Shown here one piece after another: positions 7,626 to 14,218 of a DNA stretch of 14,295 bases. The position numbers and the translations under genes are program-made. The notes beneath the pieces were generated by a model that was not told where the DNA came from, did not search any database, and was given only the letters and a program-made list of their open reading frames with translations. How positions within the stretch are numbered: the first letter of the stretch is position 1; every line of letters begins with the position of its first letter. Location of the stretch: the NCBI GenBank assembly GCA_022447485.1, contig JAKVCH010000036.1, positions 1 to 14,295 on the forward strand, in the 5' to 3' direction. This DNA is from Polyangiaceae bacterium. Its GTDB lineage: Bacteria; Myxococcota_A; Polyangia; Polyangiales; Polyangiaceae.

Positions 7626-8816
7626 ATGTTGCGAATTCGACGATCCCTGGCATGGACCAGCTTCAGAAAAGTAGCCATCGCGACTCTTCTTGCCCTGCCT
7701 CAAGTTGCTTATGCGCAAAGCGTCTCCCAGTCTGCGAATGGCTTTGAAATTGAACGTGAAGTAGAGAGATCCTCGGGGGAGTATCCCTTTTGGATCAACT
7801 ATCAGGATTGCATCGAAGATTATGCCAACCGCTCCCAGCCTGATCCAGCGCGCGGGCGGCCTACGACCATCCACTTCAATACCCAAGTAAGTACGGGACC
7901 GGGTAATCAAAATAAGACCTTCGAAGTCTGGGCAACAGACGGCTCTGCCAACTGCACCGAGAATGAAGAGCGGCAAACAAATGGTCGCTGCTGGCTCGTG
8001 GGGCGCGCCGAATCATTAAACTCTGGCGGCTTGTCGATCGATACCTACGTTCGACCTCGCGCCGTCGTCCGGGGCAAGCCGACGAATAATGGTAACTTAC
8101 CATCCGACGAAGTCTTGAACGAAGCCGGCGAGGAAATCTGCAACAACGGAAAGTATAACCAGCAAAGCTTCAACTTCTATCTCCTGCTGGCGGAGGGCTC
8201 AGATGTGATCGCCAGCGATACCTGGGATAACACCACCGTTGACACAGTTGCACCTCCGCCTCCCAGTAAAGTCGAAGTCTGTGCCGGCGATGAGCGACTC
8301 TTCCTCAACTGGACGATCGAGACGGAAAGCGAAGACAACGATACTCAAGGCTTTACCTTCTACTGCGAAGAAACTGACCAGGGTTCAGGAGGCGCTCCTG
8401 CCTTTAATTCTGGCTGCATCACATCGGGCACGGCCGGTGCCGCTGGCTCTTCCGGGAGTGAACTCTGCCCAGAAGTGGAACATATCACTCCGGGAGAGAA
8501 GCCCGAAGAAGCCTACCGCTGCGGCACTTCCACAGGCAAAGGCTCCCGCGAGGGTCGCACCAATAAACTGAAGAACGGCACAGAGTATGTCGTCGCGATC
8601 GCTTCCACTGACCTCGTCTTCAACCAGAGCGCTCTTTCTCGGGTCGGCTGTGGAATCCCTCAACCCGTCACGACCTTCTTCGACGCTTATACAGATGCAG
8701 GCGGACAAGGTGGCGGAGGATTTTGCGGCTTCGACCTCACTTCACGCTCATCACTTCTCGTTATCAGCCTTAGTTTAGGAATCGGGCTCCTCTACCGTCG
8801 CCGGAGAAGCCTATGA
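7626..8816 (+). CDS. Secreted Cys-rich fibronectin III-like protein with C-terminal sorting-type tail
   Basis: 396 residues. A signal peptide (RKVAIATLLALPQVAYA, likely cleavage after residue 30) leads to an extracytoplasmic domain with 11 cysteines spread along the chain. Residues about 208-350 look like one fibronectin type III domain: it starts at TVAPPPPSKVEV, has FLNWTIETE for the Trp strand, and ends with LKNGTEYVVAIASTDLVFNQS. A Gly/Ser/Cys-rich insertion lies in the middle. The C-terminus is GGGGFCGF (C367), then a hydrophobic helix (about 374-390), then YRRRR. This three-part tail corresponds to the myxobacterial Gly-Cys / transmembrane / Arg-cluster (MYXO-CTERM-like) sorting domain, so I infer processing and surface attachment. 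It starts 52 bases after the chaperone gene, has no clear Shine-Dalgarno, and overlaps the barrel gene by 4 bases. Confidence 0.82.
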   Translation: MLRIRRSLAWTSFRKVAIATLLALPQVAYAQSVSQSANGFEIEREVERSSGEYPFWINYQDCIEDYANRSQPDPARGRPTTIHFNTQVSTGPGNQNKTFEVWATDGSANCTENEERQTNGRCWLVGRAESLNSGGLSIDTYVRPRAVVRGKPTNNGNLPSDEVLNEAGEEICNNGKYNQQSFNFYLLLAEGSDVIASDTWDNTTVDTVAPPPPSKVEVCAGDERLFLNWTIETESEDNDTQGFTFYCEETDQGSGGAPAFNSGCITSGTAGAAGSSGSELCPEVEHITPGEKPEEAYRCGTSTGKGSREGRTNKLKNGTEYVVAIASTDLVFNQSALSRVGCGIPQPVTTFFDAYTDAGGQGGGGFCGFDLTSRSSLLVISLSLGIGLLYRRRRSL

Positions 8817-9652
8817 AAACTTCCTCTCTTCCAGCCCTGGGCATCACCACTATGCATCCGCGTGAGATTCGGCCCAAAAGCAAGTTCATCGGATTGAGTA
8901 CTCTCTTGGTTGTTCTCGGCATCAGCGCCCCAAGTTGGGCACACGACGATGACGCTCTCTACCAACCGAAGGAGCGTCGAGTCGCCCCGACCTACGATCC
9001 AACCGACTTTCGAACCGAACAACAATTTGCCTTTGAATTTCGCTTTGGGCAATATCGTCCCAACGTTGATTCTGAATTCGACGGCTCGGCTGCGCCCTTT
9101 GAAGATATCTTTGGCACCAAAAAGAATTTCCAGTTTGGCTTTGAAGGAGATTGGCAGGCGCTCAGGATACCATGGCTCGGGACCCTCGGGCCCGGCTTAG
9201 GCTGGGGCTACGTACGCTACTCAGCCGACTCCCCCTACACGGACGAACCATCCATTCGCTCTCCTCACCCCACCACTCTGTGGGTCATGCCGATGTACGC
9301 CGTCGCGGTCTTACGAGCAGATGTGCTCGCCAGAAAATGGAAGATCCCCATCGTCCCCTACGCTAAGGCTGGCCTCAGTTGGGCCATCTGGAAGAGTCGC
9401 GACGCCGGAGAGCTCAGTGAAGTCGATGGTGTGAAGGCCAAGGGCTCAGAAGTTGGCTACCAGCTTCAAGTGGGAGGTATGTTGTGGCTCAATTGGCTTG
9501 CTCCCCAACGAGCCCTCGACATGGATAACAGTACCGGTGTGAATAATTCCTATCTCTTCGGGGAATTCTTCTATGCGGACACCAACTCATTCGGCAAAGG
9601 TATGCAAGTGGGGACCAAGACTTGGGTCGCCGGCATTGCGTTTGAGCTCTGA
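8813..9652 (+). CDS. Outer-membrane beta-barrel protein
   Basis: 279 residues from ATG 8813, coupled by ATGA overlap; ATG 8852 is an alternative that would give a more ordinary signal peptide. The hydrophobic core GLSTLLVVLGISAPSWA ends in a SWA cleavage site at about residue 43, followed by acidic HDDDALY. The mature part has alternating aromatic strands (FAFEFRFGQYRP; FQFGFEGDW; GWGYVRYS; YAKAGLSWAIW; YLFGEFFYAD) and ends TWVAGIAFEL, a typical barrel C-terminal strand. The strand pattern and the DFRTEQQFAFEFRFG start resemble the MXAN_2562 family of myxobacterial outer-membrane barrels, but that assignment is from memory. It probably forms a small barrel in the outer membrane, possibly interacting with the surface protein encoded before it and folded with help from the SurA-like protein. 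It is the last gene before a region of terminators. Confidence 0.85.
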   Translation: MKTSSLPALGITTMHPREIRPKSKFIGLSTLLVVLGISAPSWAHDDDALYQPKERRVAPTYDPTDFRTEQQFAFEFRFGQYRPNVDSEFDGSAAPFEDIFGTKKNFQFGFEGDWQALRIPWLGTLGPGLGWGYVRYSADSPYTDEPSIRSPHPTTLWVMPMYAVAVLRADVLARKWKIPIVPYAKAGLSWAIWKSRDAGELSEVDGVKAKGSEVGYQLQVGGMLWLNWLAPQRALDMDNSTGVNNSYLFGEFFYADTNSFGKGMQVGTKTWVAGIAFEL

Positions 9653-9689
9653 GCTTGCTCCTGAGCTGATTGCCTCGCTCGGCGAGCAC

Positions 9690-9713
9690 GGCAGCAATTG
9701 CCTGCCTGTTTTT
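9690..9713 (+). terminator. Terminator-like hairpin 1 after the barrel gene
   Basis: GGCAG (9690-9694) pairs with CTGCC (9702-9706) across a 7-base loop, followed by TGTTTTT. It lies about 37 bases after the barrel stop. The stem is only 5 bp, so termination may be partial, which could explain the second copy. Confidence 0.6.
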
Positions 9714-9733
9714 CCTCGACAAAAGACTCAAAC

Positions 9734-9757
9734 GGCAGCAATTGTCTGCCTGTTTTT
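9734..9757 (+). terminator. Terminator-like hairpin 2 (second copy)
   Basis: Same GGCAG/CTGCC stem (9734-9738 and 9746-9750) and T-run as hairpin 1, produced by the 44-bp duplication. The single base change is in the loop, so the stem is preserved. Confidence 0.6.
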
Positions 9758-9764
9758 CCTCGAC

Positions 9765-9806
9765 AAAAGACTCAAAGCGCTCCCGCCAACACAGGAACGC
9801 TTTGAG
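9765..9806 (-). terminator. Possible recA terminator on the - strand
   Basis: CTCAAAGCG (9771-9779) and CGCTTTGAG (9798-9806) form a perfect 9-bp inverted repeat around 18 bases. Read on the - strand the stem is followed by TCTTTTG, a moderate T-rich tail, about 100 bases after the recA stop. The long loop lowers confidence. One arm uses the last bases of the second 44-bp repeat copy. Confidence 0.5.
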
Positions 9807-9857
9807 GTGGCTGGGAGGCCACTGGGTTGCGCTAAAGACTGCAAGAAACGCAACCCA
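9807..9857. repeat. Two further inverted repeats between barrel gene and recA
   Basis: GTGGC (9807-9811) / GCCAC (9818-9822) with a 6-base loop, and TGGGTTGCG (9823-9831) / CGCAACCCA (9849-9857) with a 17-base loop. Neither is followed by a T-run on either strand, so their role is not clear. They may stabilise the 3' end of the recA transcript. Confidence 0.65.
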
Positions 9858-9905
9858 CGAGGGACGGAAGGACCACTCACCGCCCCCCGGGGATCGATGA
9901 ATGGC

Positions 9906-11018
9906 TCAATTTGCGCGAGCTCGACTACGCGCTGCCGCCTTGGCCGACTTCTCTTCTTTCGGTTTCGCTGATTTATCATTGGCGGCTGCATCAGCCTCTG
10001 CAGCTGCACCGCCAATGCCGTGTTTTGCAAGGATCTGAGCTGCCAACTTCTCTTTCATCTCTGGGTGCTCATCAAGATAATTACGAGCGTTATCCCGACC
10101 TTGGCCAATCCGCTCCGAGCCCATCGAGTACCAGGCTCCGCTCTTCTGAATCAAACCAGCGTCCACGCCGTGGTCAACAATCTCGCCAGAACGGCTCACA
10201 CCTTTACCGTAGAGAATATCAAACTCTGCCTCACGGAAAGGCGGCGCCATCTTATTCTTCACGACCTTCACGCGAGTACGATTACCCGTCACAGTAGTGT
10301 CTCCACCCTTATTATCTTTCAAAGCACCGATACGTCGCACATCGAGACGAACCGACGCATAGAATTTCAATGCATTACCGCCTGTTGTCGTCTCAGGGCT
10401 GCCGAACATGACGCCGATTTTCATGCGAATTTGGTTCGTGAAGAACAACATCGTATTAGACCGATTGACTGATCCGGTCAGTTTACGCAGCGCCTGACTC
10501 ATCAAACGCGCCTGGAGGCCTACGTGGCTATCACCCATATCGCCTTCAATTTCAGCTTTCGGAACGAGAGCCGCTACAGAGTCAACCACAATCATATCGA
10601 CAGCACCGCTACGTACTAACATATCGGCAATTTCAAGAGCCTGCTCTCCAAAGTCGGGCTGAGAAATCAACAGCTCATCGGTCTTGACCCCGAGCTTTTT
10701 GGCATAGCCAATATCTAAAGCATGCTCGGCATCAATAAAAGCTGCGACACCGCCTGCTCTCTGTAAGCTCGCAATCGCATGAAGAGTCATGGTAGTTTTA
10801 CCAGAAGACTCAGGGCCAAAGATCTCAACAATGCGTCCCTTCGGGTAGCCGCCTATTCCTAGAGCCAAGTCCAAGCCGAGGGAGCCAGAGGGAATGGCCT
10901 CGACAGTCGGTCCGACTTTTTCCCCTTCTTTCAAGCGCATGATCGAACCCTCCCCGAATTCTTTCTGTACGCTTGCGATGGCTAGTTCGAGTGCTTTTGC
11001 TTTGTTCTTGTCTTCCAT
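9906..11018 (-). CDS. recA: Recombinase RecA
   Basis: 370 residues, complete. RecA is the DNA-dependent ATPase that forms filaments on single-stranded DNA, drives strand exchange and stimulates LexA self-cleavage. Visible landmarks: Walker A GPESSGKT (68-75), Walker B region DMIVVDSVAAL (141-151), the conserved IEGDMGDSHVGLQARLMSQA stretch, L2-region residues FGSPETTTGGNAL, and a C-terminal domain with ISQ-type and GVSRSGEIVDHG segments. Length is close to the family norm (352 in E. coli), the excess being a C-terminal Ala/Lys/Arg-rich tail (about 340-370, ending ARSRARAN) in place of the acidic tail known in E. coli. The start ATG is preceded by GGAGAG at a 5-base distance. It is monocistronic in the window, convergent with the barrel gene, and its promoter region carries GTTCAG elements that suggest SOS control. 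Confidence 0.99.
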   Translation of the reverse strand: MEDKNKAKALELAIASVQKEFGEGSIMRLKEGEKVGPTVEAIPSGSLGLDLALGIGGYPKGRIVEIFGPESSGKTTMTLHAIASLQRAGGVAAFIDAEHALDIGYAKKLGVKTDELLISQPDFGEQALEIADMLVRSGAVDMIVVDSVAALVPKAEIEGDMGDSHVGLQARLMSQALRKLTGSVNRSNTMLFFTNQIRMKIGVMFGSPETTTGGNALKFYASVRLDVRRIGALKDNKGGDTTVTGNRTRVKVVKNKMAPPFREAEFDILYGKGVSRSGEIVDHGVDAGLIQKSGAWYSMGSERIGQGRDNARNYLDEHPEMKEKLAAQILAKHGIGGAAAEADAAANDKSAKPKEEKSAKAAARSRARAN

Positions 11019-11023
11019 TTTTT

Positions 11024-11029
11024 CTCTCC
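11024..11029 (-). promoter_or_regulatory. recA ribosome binding site
   Basis: GGAGAG on the - strand followed by five A residues and the ATG at 11018. It is one of the clearest Shine-Dalgarno sites in the window and fixes the recA start. Confidence 0.85.
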
Positions 11030-11054
11030 GGGTGGTCCAGCGGTCTCTCTGCCG

Positions 11055-11135
11055 CTCCGTTGATGTTCAGTAGTTACTGGGCTCTTGTTCAGTTGTCAAA
11101 ATTTTTGAGTTTTTTGTTCAGTGTTTTGTTCAGTG
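11055..11135. promoter_or_regulatory. Cluster of four GTTCAG elements, probable LexA/SOS operators of recA
   Basis: GTTCAG occurs at 11065-11070, 11087-11092, 11116-11121 and 11128-11133 on the + strand (CTGAAC on the recA strand). The second forms the imperfect palindrome CTGGGCTCTTGTTCAG (11077-11092), which fills the 17-bp promoter spacer; the first (11055-11070) has the layout CT-N8-GTTCAG. The described Myxococcus LexA box is of the form CTRHAM-RYBY-GTTCAGS, so the second site fits in half-site and spacing though not at every position. The last two lie in a perfect 12-bp tandem repeat TTTTGTTCAGTG (11112-11123, 11124-11135). LexA binding here would block RNA polymerase. Confidence 0.6.
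11071..11115 (-). promoter_or_regulatory. recA promoter with UP-like A-tracts
   Basis: On the - strand a perfect -35 TTGACA (11094-11099) is followed by exactly 17 bases and TAACTA (11071-11076) as the -10. The -10 is poor by consensus (TA only), but spacing and position, about 55 bases before the ATG, fit. Just upstream of the -35 the strand reads AAAAAACTCAAAAATT, resembling an UP element that would raise transcription. Confidence 0.6.
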
Positions 11136-11357
11136 TCTTAAACTAACGCGTTTGAAGCAGGTTCCAGAGTCGCCGAGAGCAAAACACGGGAGCCGAGTGA
11201 AAAACCCTGTCGCTCAGTTCGTGATGAATCAATAGCCTTAATTTATAGGACTACGCAAATATAAGATGATGTTGTTTGTCACACCTAGAGTTATCCATCC
11301 CTGCTCTGACGCACTCGAACTGGCTTTTTTCTCCACAGCTCCTCGCCGTAGCATTGC
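11136..11357. other. Intergenic stretch upstream of the recA operator cluster
   Basis: This is the rest of the 339-base gap between recA and the CNNM gene. It should contain the 3' end of the CNNM transcript, but I see no stem plus T-run on the - strand. An AT-rich patch lies at about 11235-11280 (TTTATAGG, AAATATAAG), which could hold another promoter; I could not find a good -35/-10 pair. No gene is supported. Confidence 0.5.
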
Positions 11358-12659
11358 TCAGACCGAGGGCTCGGAAGACTTCTCTTGCCTAGAGTCCGAG
11401 CTCGGCTGGTCTTCCGAGACTTTTTCCGGAGGCAGGACAAGGATGCGCTCTGCTTTACGAGCCGTCGCCCGTAAAATACGAAACTCCACGCCTTGTATCT
11501 CTACCGCATCTCCCGCTCGAGGCATGCGGCCCAGTAGCTCAGCCATCAACCCCCCAACGCTGACCGATTCAAACTCAGTGGCTTCTATTTCAAGAAGAGA
11601 AAAAAGCTTTCTCGTTTCTGCGCGCCCTCGCACAAAGAGCTTCCCAGATTCACGAGTCACAATATCTGTATCAGCTCGATCTTTTTCATCCTGAATCTCG
11701 CCGACGATTTCTTCCAATACGTCTTCCAGCGTCACTAATCCTTCGGTTCCTCCATATTCATCAACAACAATCGCGATATGGTGCTGGTCCTCTTGGAAAC
11801 GTCTTAACAGTTCTTGTAGGGGCATATTCTCGGGCACATAGGCCGTCTGCCGTGCCAGGCGATCGAGGACGGGCGCGGAAAGATCAGGGCCGGCCGAACT
11901 CGGTGCCTCCACAAGCGCCACAAATAAATCGCGAGCTAATATGATTCCATCGATGCAATCGGCTTGGCCGGTTTTCGAGTAAGGGAATCGACTATGCCCG
12001 GAGTTCCTCACTCGAATAAAGTTCTCGCTCAAAGAGAGCTTACCGCTCAGGATCACCGCGGAAGTCCGGGGAACCATAATATCATAGGCCTCTAAGTCAC
12101 GTAGGCGCGCCGCCCCTTCAATCATCTTCGCCGTGCGCTCAGCGAGAGCGCCCTCGCTCTTGCCCAGCTCCGCGAGAAGTCGGATTTCTTCTAAACTGGT
12201 GACCGGTGACTCTTTTCCTCGAATCAGGCTCGTTAATCTTCGCGTTACGAAGATGAGGGGCGTAAAACAGAACACTAATACTGAAACAAAATAAACGACC
12301 GGTACAATCACCCGCTCTGTATGAACAGCACCTAGGGTCTTGGGAATGATCTCTCCGAAAAAAAGAATCGCGAGCGTAAACACCAAGGTGAACTCAAAGA
12401 GCGTCGCCCCGCCAAAAATCTGAGCGTAGCTGGCGCCGGCAATTGCAGCGCCCACGGTATTTGCAAAAGTATTTAAGACAAGAATCGCCGCAATTGGCGC
12501 ATCGATTTCTTTCTTAAACTGCCGGAGCTTTTTACCTGCCGAACTATCCCCCAGAGCCTGAGCTTGACCGTGAGTAACAGAGAGCAATGCCGCTTCTGCG
12601 ATCGAGCAAACCAGAGACACAAGAAGCGCCACTACACTGGCCGCAACAAGACTCAACAT
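11358..12659 (-). CDS. CNNM/DUF21, CBS-pair and CorC_HlyC domain membrane protein
   Basis: 433 residues. Order: CNNM (DUF21) membrane domain at about 1-175 with three or four helices and the typical FFGEIIPKTLG motif; a CBS pair at about 190-325, with DIMVPRTSAV opening the first and HHIAIVVDEYGGTEGLVTLE closing the second; then a CorC_HlyC-type C-terminal domain (about 335-415) with SVSVGGLMAELLGRMPRAGD; and a Ser/Glu-rich tail. The family includes CorC/CorB and related proteins implicated in Mg2+/Co2+ efflux or homeostasis, with the CBS pair binding adenine nucleotides; the 'haemolysin' label is historical. Only a weak Shine-Dalgarno (AAAGG, about 13 bases before ATG) is seen. The gene lies downstream of the TPR gene on the same strand but behind a strong terminator, so it probably has its own promoter in 12660-12874. 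Confidence 0.93.
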   Translation of the reverse strand: MLSLVAASVVALLVSLVCSIAEAALLSVTHGQAQALGDSSAGKKLRQFKKEIDAPIAAILVLNTFANTVGAAIAGASYAQIFGGATLFEFTLVFTLAILFFGEIIPKTLGAVHTERVIVPVVYFVSVLVFCFTPLIFVTRRLTSLIRGKESPVTSLEEIRLLAELGKSEGALAERTAKMIEGAARLRDLEAYDIMVPRTSAVILSGKLSLSENFIRVRNSGHSRFPYSKTGQADCIDGIILARDLFVALVEAPSSAGPDLSAPVLDRLARQTAYVPENMPLQELLRRFQEDQHHIAIVVDEYGGTEGLVTLEDVLEEIVGEIQDEKDRADTDIVTRESGKLFVRGRAETRKLFSLLEIEATEFESVSVGGLMAELLGRMPRAGDAVEIQGVEFRILRATARKAERILVLPPEKVSEDQPSSDSRQEKSSEPSV

Positions 12660-12723
12660 TCGAGGAAAAAGTACCTTTCTCGCAGAAATGTCCCCAAGGG
12701 TCGCTGAAAAACCATCACCAGCA

Positions 12724-12738
12724 CCGAGGTTACCTCGG
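12724..12738. promoter_or_regulatory. 15-base palindrome upstream of the CNNM gene
   Basis: CCGAGGTTACCTCGG reads as a perfect inverted repeat about a central base, 65 bases before the CNNM start. It may be an operator for a dimeric regulator or a hairpin in the 5' leader. No regulator is known to me for this motif. Confidence 0.4.
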
Positions 12739-12874
12739 AGCGAGCGAGCAAGCGATCCTTCTTTCGATCTTTCCTTGAATCAACGGGAATCCTTGGAGGT
12801 ATCGCCCCTCTTTGCACGTTTCAGCTTCGCCCCTCACGAGAAATCTCAGCGCACCGAGGCTCAACACGCTCATT

Positions 12875-12903
12875 AAAAAAGGGAGAACCTTGATGGTTCT
12901 CCC
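12875..12903 (-). terminator. Intrinsic terminator of the TPR gene
   Basis: GGGAGAACC (12881-12889) and GGTTCTCCC (12895-12903) form a perfect 9-bp stem with a 5-base loop. On the - strand it is followed by TTTTTT (12880-12875), about 97 bases after the TPR stop. It is a textbook Rho-independent terminator. Confidence 0.92.
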
Positions 12904-12999
12904 CGTGATTGGCTTCGCCTTTCCTCTTCTTCACCGAGCACAGGAAAGGCCTGCACTCGGTTCTTGAAGGCTGACTCAGCTCAGTTCTTAGTAGCTGAC

Positions 13000-14175
13000 T
13001 CAGCTCAAGGGTTTGCCACCGGGCCCAACGAGGCCACTGGGCGAACCACCGTTTTTCGCCAATTGCTGCTGCTGCTGCTGAAGCAGTTGAGCAACCGCGC
13101 GAGAACGCTCCATGGCAAACTGTTTGACCTCGCGAACGCTCGACGACGCAAGGCGATTCAAAAGCTGTGTGACCCGAGCGATATCTCGCTTCTGCATTAA
13201 GGCTTCGAAGAAGTTATGGGCCAGACGCACATCGTTTTGCATCTTGTCTTCATGGCCGGAGAGCAAACTCACAATTTCATCAATTTTGCCGGTCTGCCCG
13301 AGAAGAGCTGAGTAAGCAACGAGGGCGAAAGGATCATCGCCATTGCGCTCGACCGCCTTCTTTGCCCATTCGATGGCTTTCTCCCGAGTCTCTTCGCTGC
13401 CCGCGAAAATGCCCTGAATGGCCACAAATGGGGCAGCAGATTTCTTATTCGGCTCAGCCTCGGCTAATTCGGTTAAGGCGCGAATAGCCGCCTCTTCGTT
13501 TTCGACCCCGCGAATATGCATGAAAAGCATCGCCCAGGCATCTACCGCACCGGGACTTACAGTGATGGCCTGCTCGATCGCAGCTCGCTCTTCTTCCGTG
13601 TTGCCCTTCGCTTGATAGACCTTCGCCAGGTGGAGAGAGGGGAAAGGATTATCCGCCAGGAGATTACGAGCCCCTTTCAGGGTGCCTTCGGCCTCATCTA
13701 GTTTACCGGATTCAAATTGAGCGACGCCAAGCGCCATCCAATCTTCGCCGCCGCCACCTGAAGCGACAACCTTGGCCAAGACTTTCTCAGCCTCTTCGAA
13801 GCGTTTGTACTTCATGAGCTCACCGGCAAATTGGCGCCCGCGCTGAGGGTCGTTTTTACCTTCCTCCCAATTCTTACGTAAGCCTGAGAGCAGGTCTTCC
13901 AGGCCAATCGTCAAAGGCCGTCCCTCTTGGTCTTGCACCTGAACGGCGGGGCCATTGAAGCCCAGCAAGGACCACATTTGTTCCTGAGTTACGGCAAACG
14001 GACCGCCCTTCAGCTGAGACTCTAATTCTTCTGTCGGCTTCGTGACAGGCACAACGATCAAGGCATTGCTGGGAATGCCTCCGGGAAAAGCGTTCGCCGG
14101 AGCGACAATTGCCGCGCCGCCGTTGAGTTGAAGATTCTGAGGGCCGGGAGCTTGATTTGGATTGGACTGAGTCAT
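13000..14175 (-). CDS. Soluble TPR-repeat protein with polyglutamine tract
   Basis: 391 residues with no signal peptide or membrane helix, so cytoplasmic. The N-terminal 60 residues are Pro/Gly/Ala-rich and probably disordered; about 60-105 is a small region with DQEGRPLTIGLEDLLSGL. From about 110 to 350 there are degenerate TPR units, clearest at WMALGVAQFESGKLDEAEGT, LHLAKVYQAKGNTEEERAAI and FALVAYSALLGQTGKIDEIV. TPR arrays mediate protein-protein contacts, so it is probably a scaffold or adaptor; no enzyme domain is visible. Near the C-terminus there are six glutamines, encoded by five CAG and one CAA (13063-13080), then a Gly/Pro-rich end. The start has only a weak GGTAAG leader 4 bases upstream. 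Its transcript ends at the strong terminator at 12875-12903. The specific function is unknown. Confidence 0.85.
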   Translation of the reverse strand: MTQSNPNQAPGPQNLQLNGGAAIVAPANAFPGGIPSNALIVVPVTKPTEELESQLKGGPFAVTQEQMWSLLGFNGPAVQVQDQEGRPLTIGLEDLLSGLRKNWEEGKNDPQRGRQFAGELMKYKRFEEAEKVLAKVVASGGGGEDWMALGVAQFESGKLDEAEGTLKGARNLLADNPFPSLHLAKVYQAKGNTEEERAAIEQAITVSPGAVDAWAMLFMHIRGVENEEAAIRALTELAEAEPNKKSAAPFVAIQGIFAGSEETREKAIEWAKKAVERNGDDPFALVAYSALLGQTGKIDEIVSLLSGHEDKMQNDVRLAHNFFEALMQKRDIARVTQLLNRLASSSVREVKQFAMERSRAVAQLLQQQQQQLAKNGGSPSGLVGPGGKPLS

Positions 14176-14218
14176 TTGCTTACCATTCTCGATAGGGGAT
14201 CAAACGAGGGCGCAGACG

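Larger units (their letters stand above)
9689..9776. repeat. Abutting 44-bp tandem duplication (two copies, one mismatch)
   Basis: Copy 1 is 9689-9732 and copy 2 is 9733-9776. Both begin CGGCAGCAATTG and end GACAAAAGACTCAAA. I find one difference in 44 positions: C at 9701 versus T at 9745, which falls in the loop of the hairpin carried by each copy. The near identity in non-coding DNA suggests recent duplication or selection for two terminators. Confidence 0.95.
12660..12999. other. Intergenic region between TPR gene and CNNM gene
   Basis: A 340-base gap on the - strand side. It holds the terminator of the TPR gene (12875-12904) and a 15-base palindrome at 12724-12738, and should contain the CNNM promoter. 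A TTGATT at about 12777-12782 (- strand) with AAGGAT 17 bases on is the best pair I see, and it is weak. No gene is supported. Confidence 0.5.

Noticed and set aside
9689..9776. CRISPR-like repeats
   Set aside because: The two copies abut with no spacer and there are no cas genes.
9573..9971. Open + strand frame running through the 44-bp repeats
   Set aside because: It overlaps the barrel gene and the recA end in other frames, and the repeats give a repeated peptide without family likeness; terminators are a better explanation.
11291..11298. DnaA-box-like TTATCCAT
   Set aside because: It is a single imperfect match with no cluster, no AT-rich unwinding region and no replication genes nearby, so not an origin.
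11363..11374. CCGAGGGCTCGG hairpin at the end of the CNNM gene as a terminator
   Set aside because: It lies inside the coding region, has a short stem and no T-run follows on the - strand.
11266..11694. Open + strand frame of 142 codons over the recA upstream region and CNNM 3' end
   Set aside because: It is mostly antisense to the well-supported CNNM C-terminal domain, is Ser/Arg-rich as shadows are, and has no ribosome site or recognisable motif.
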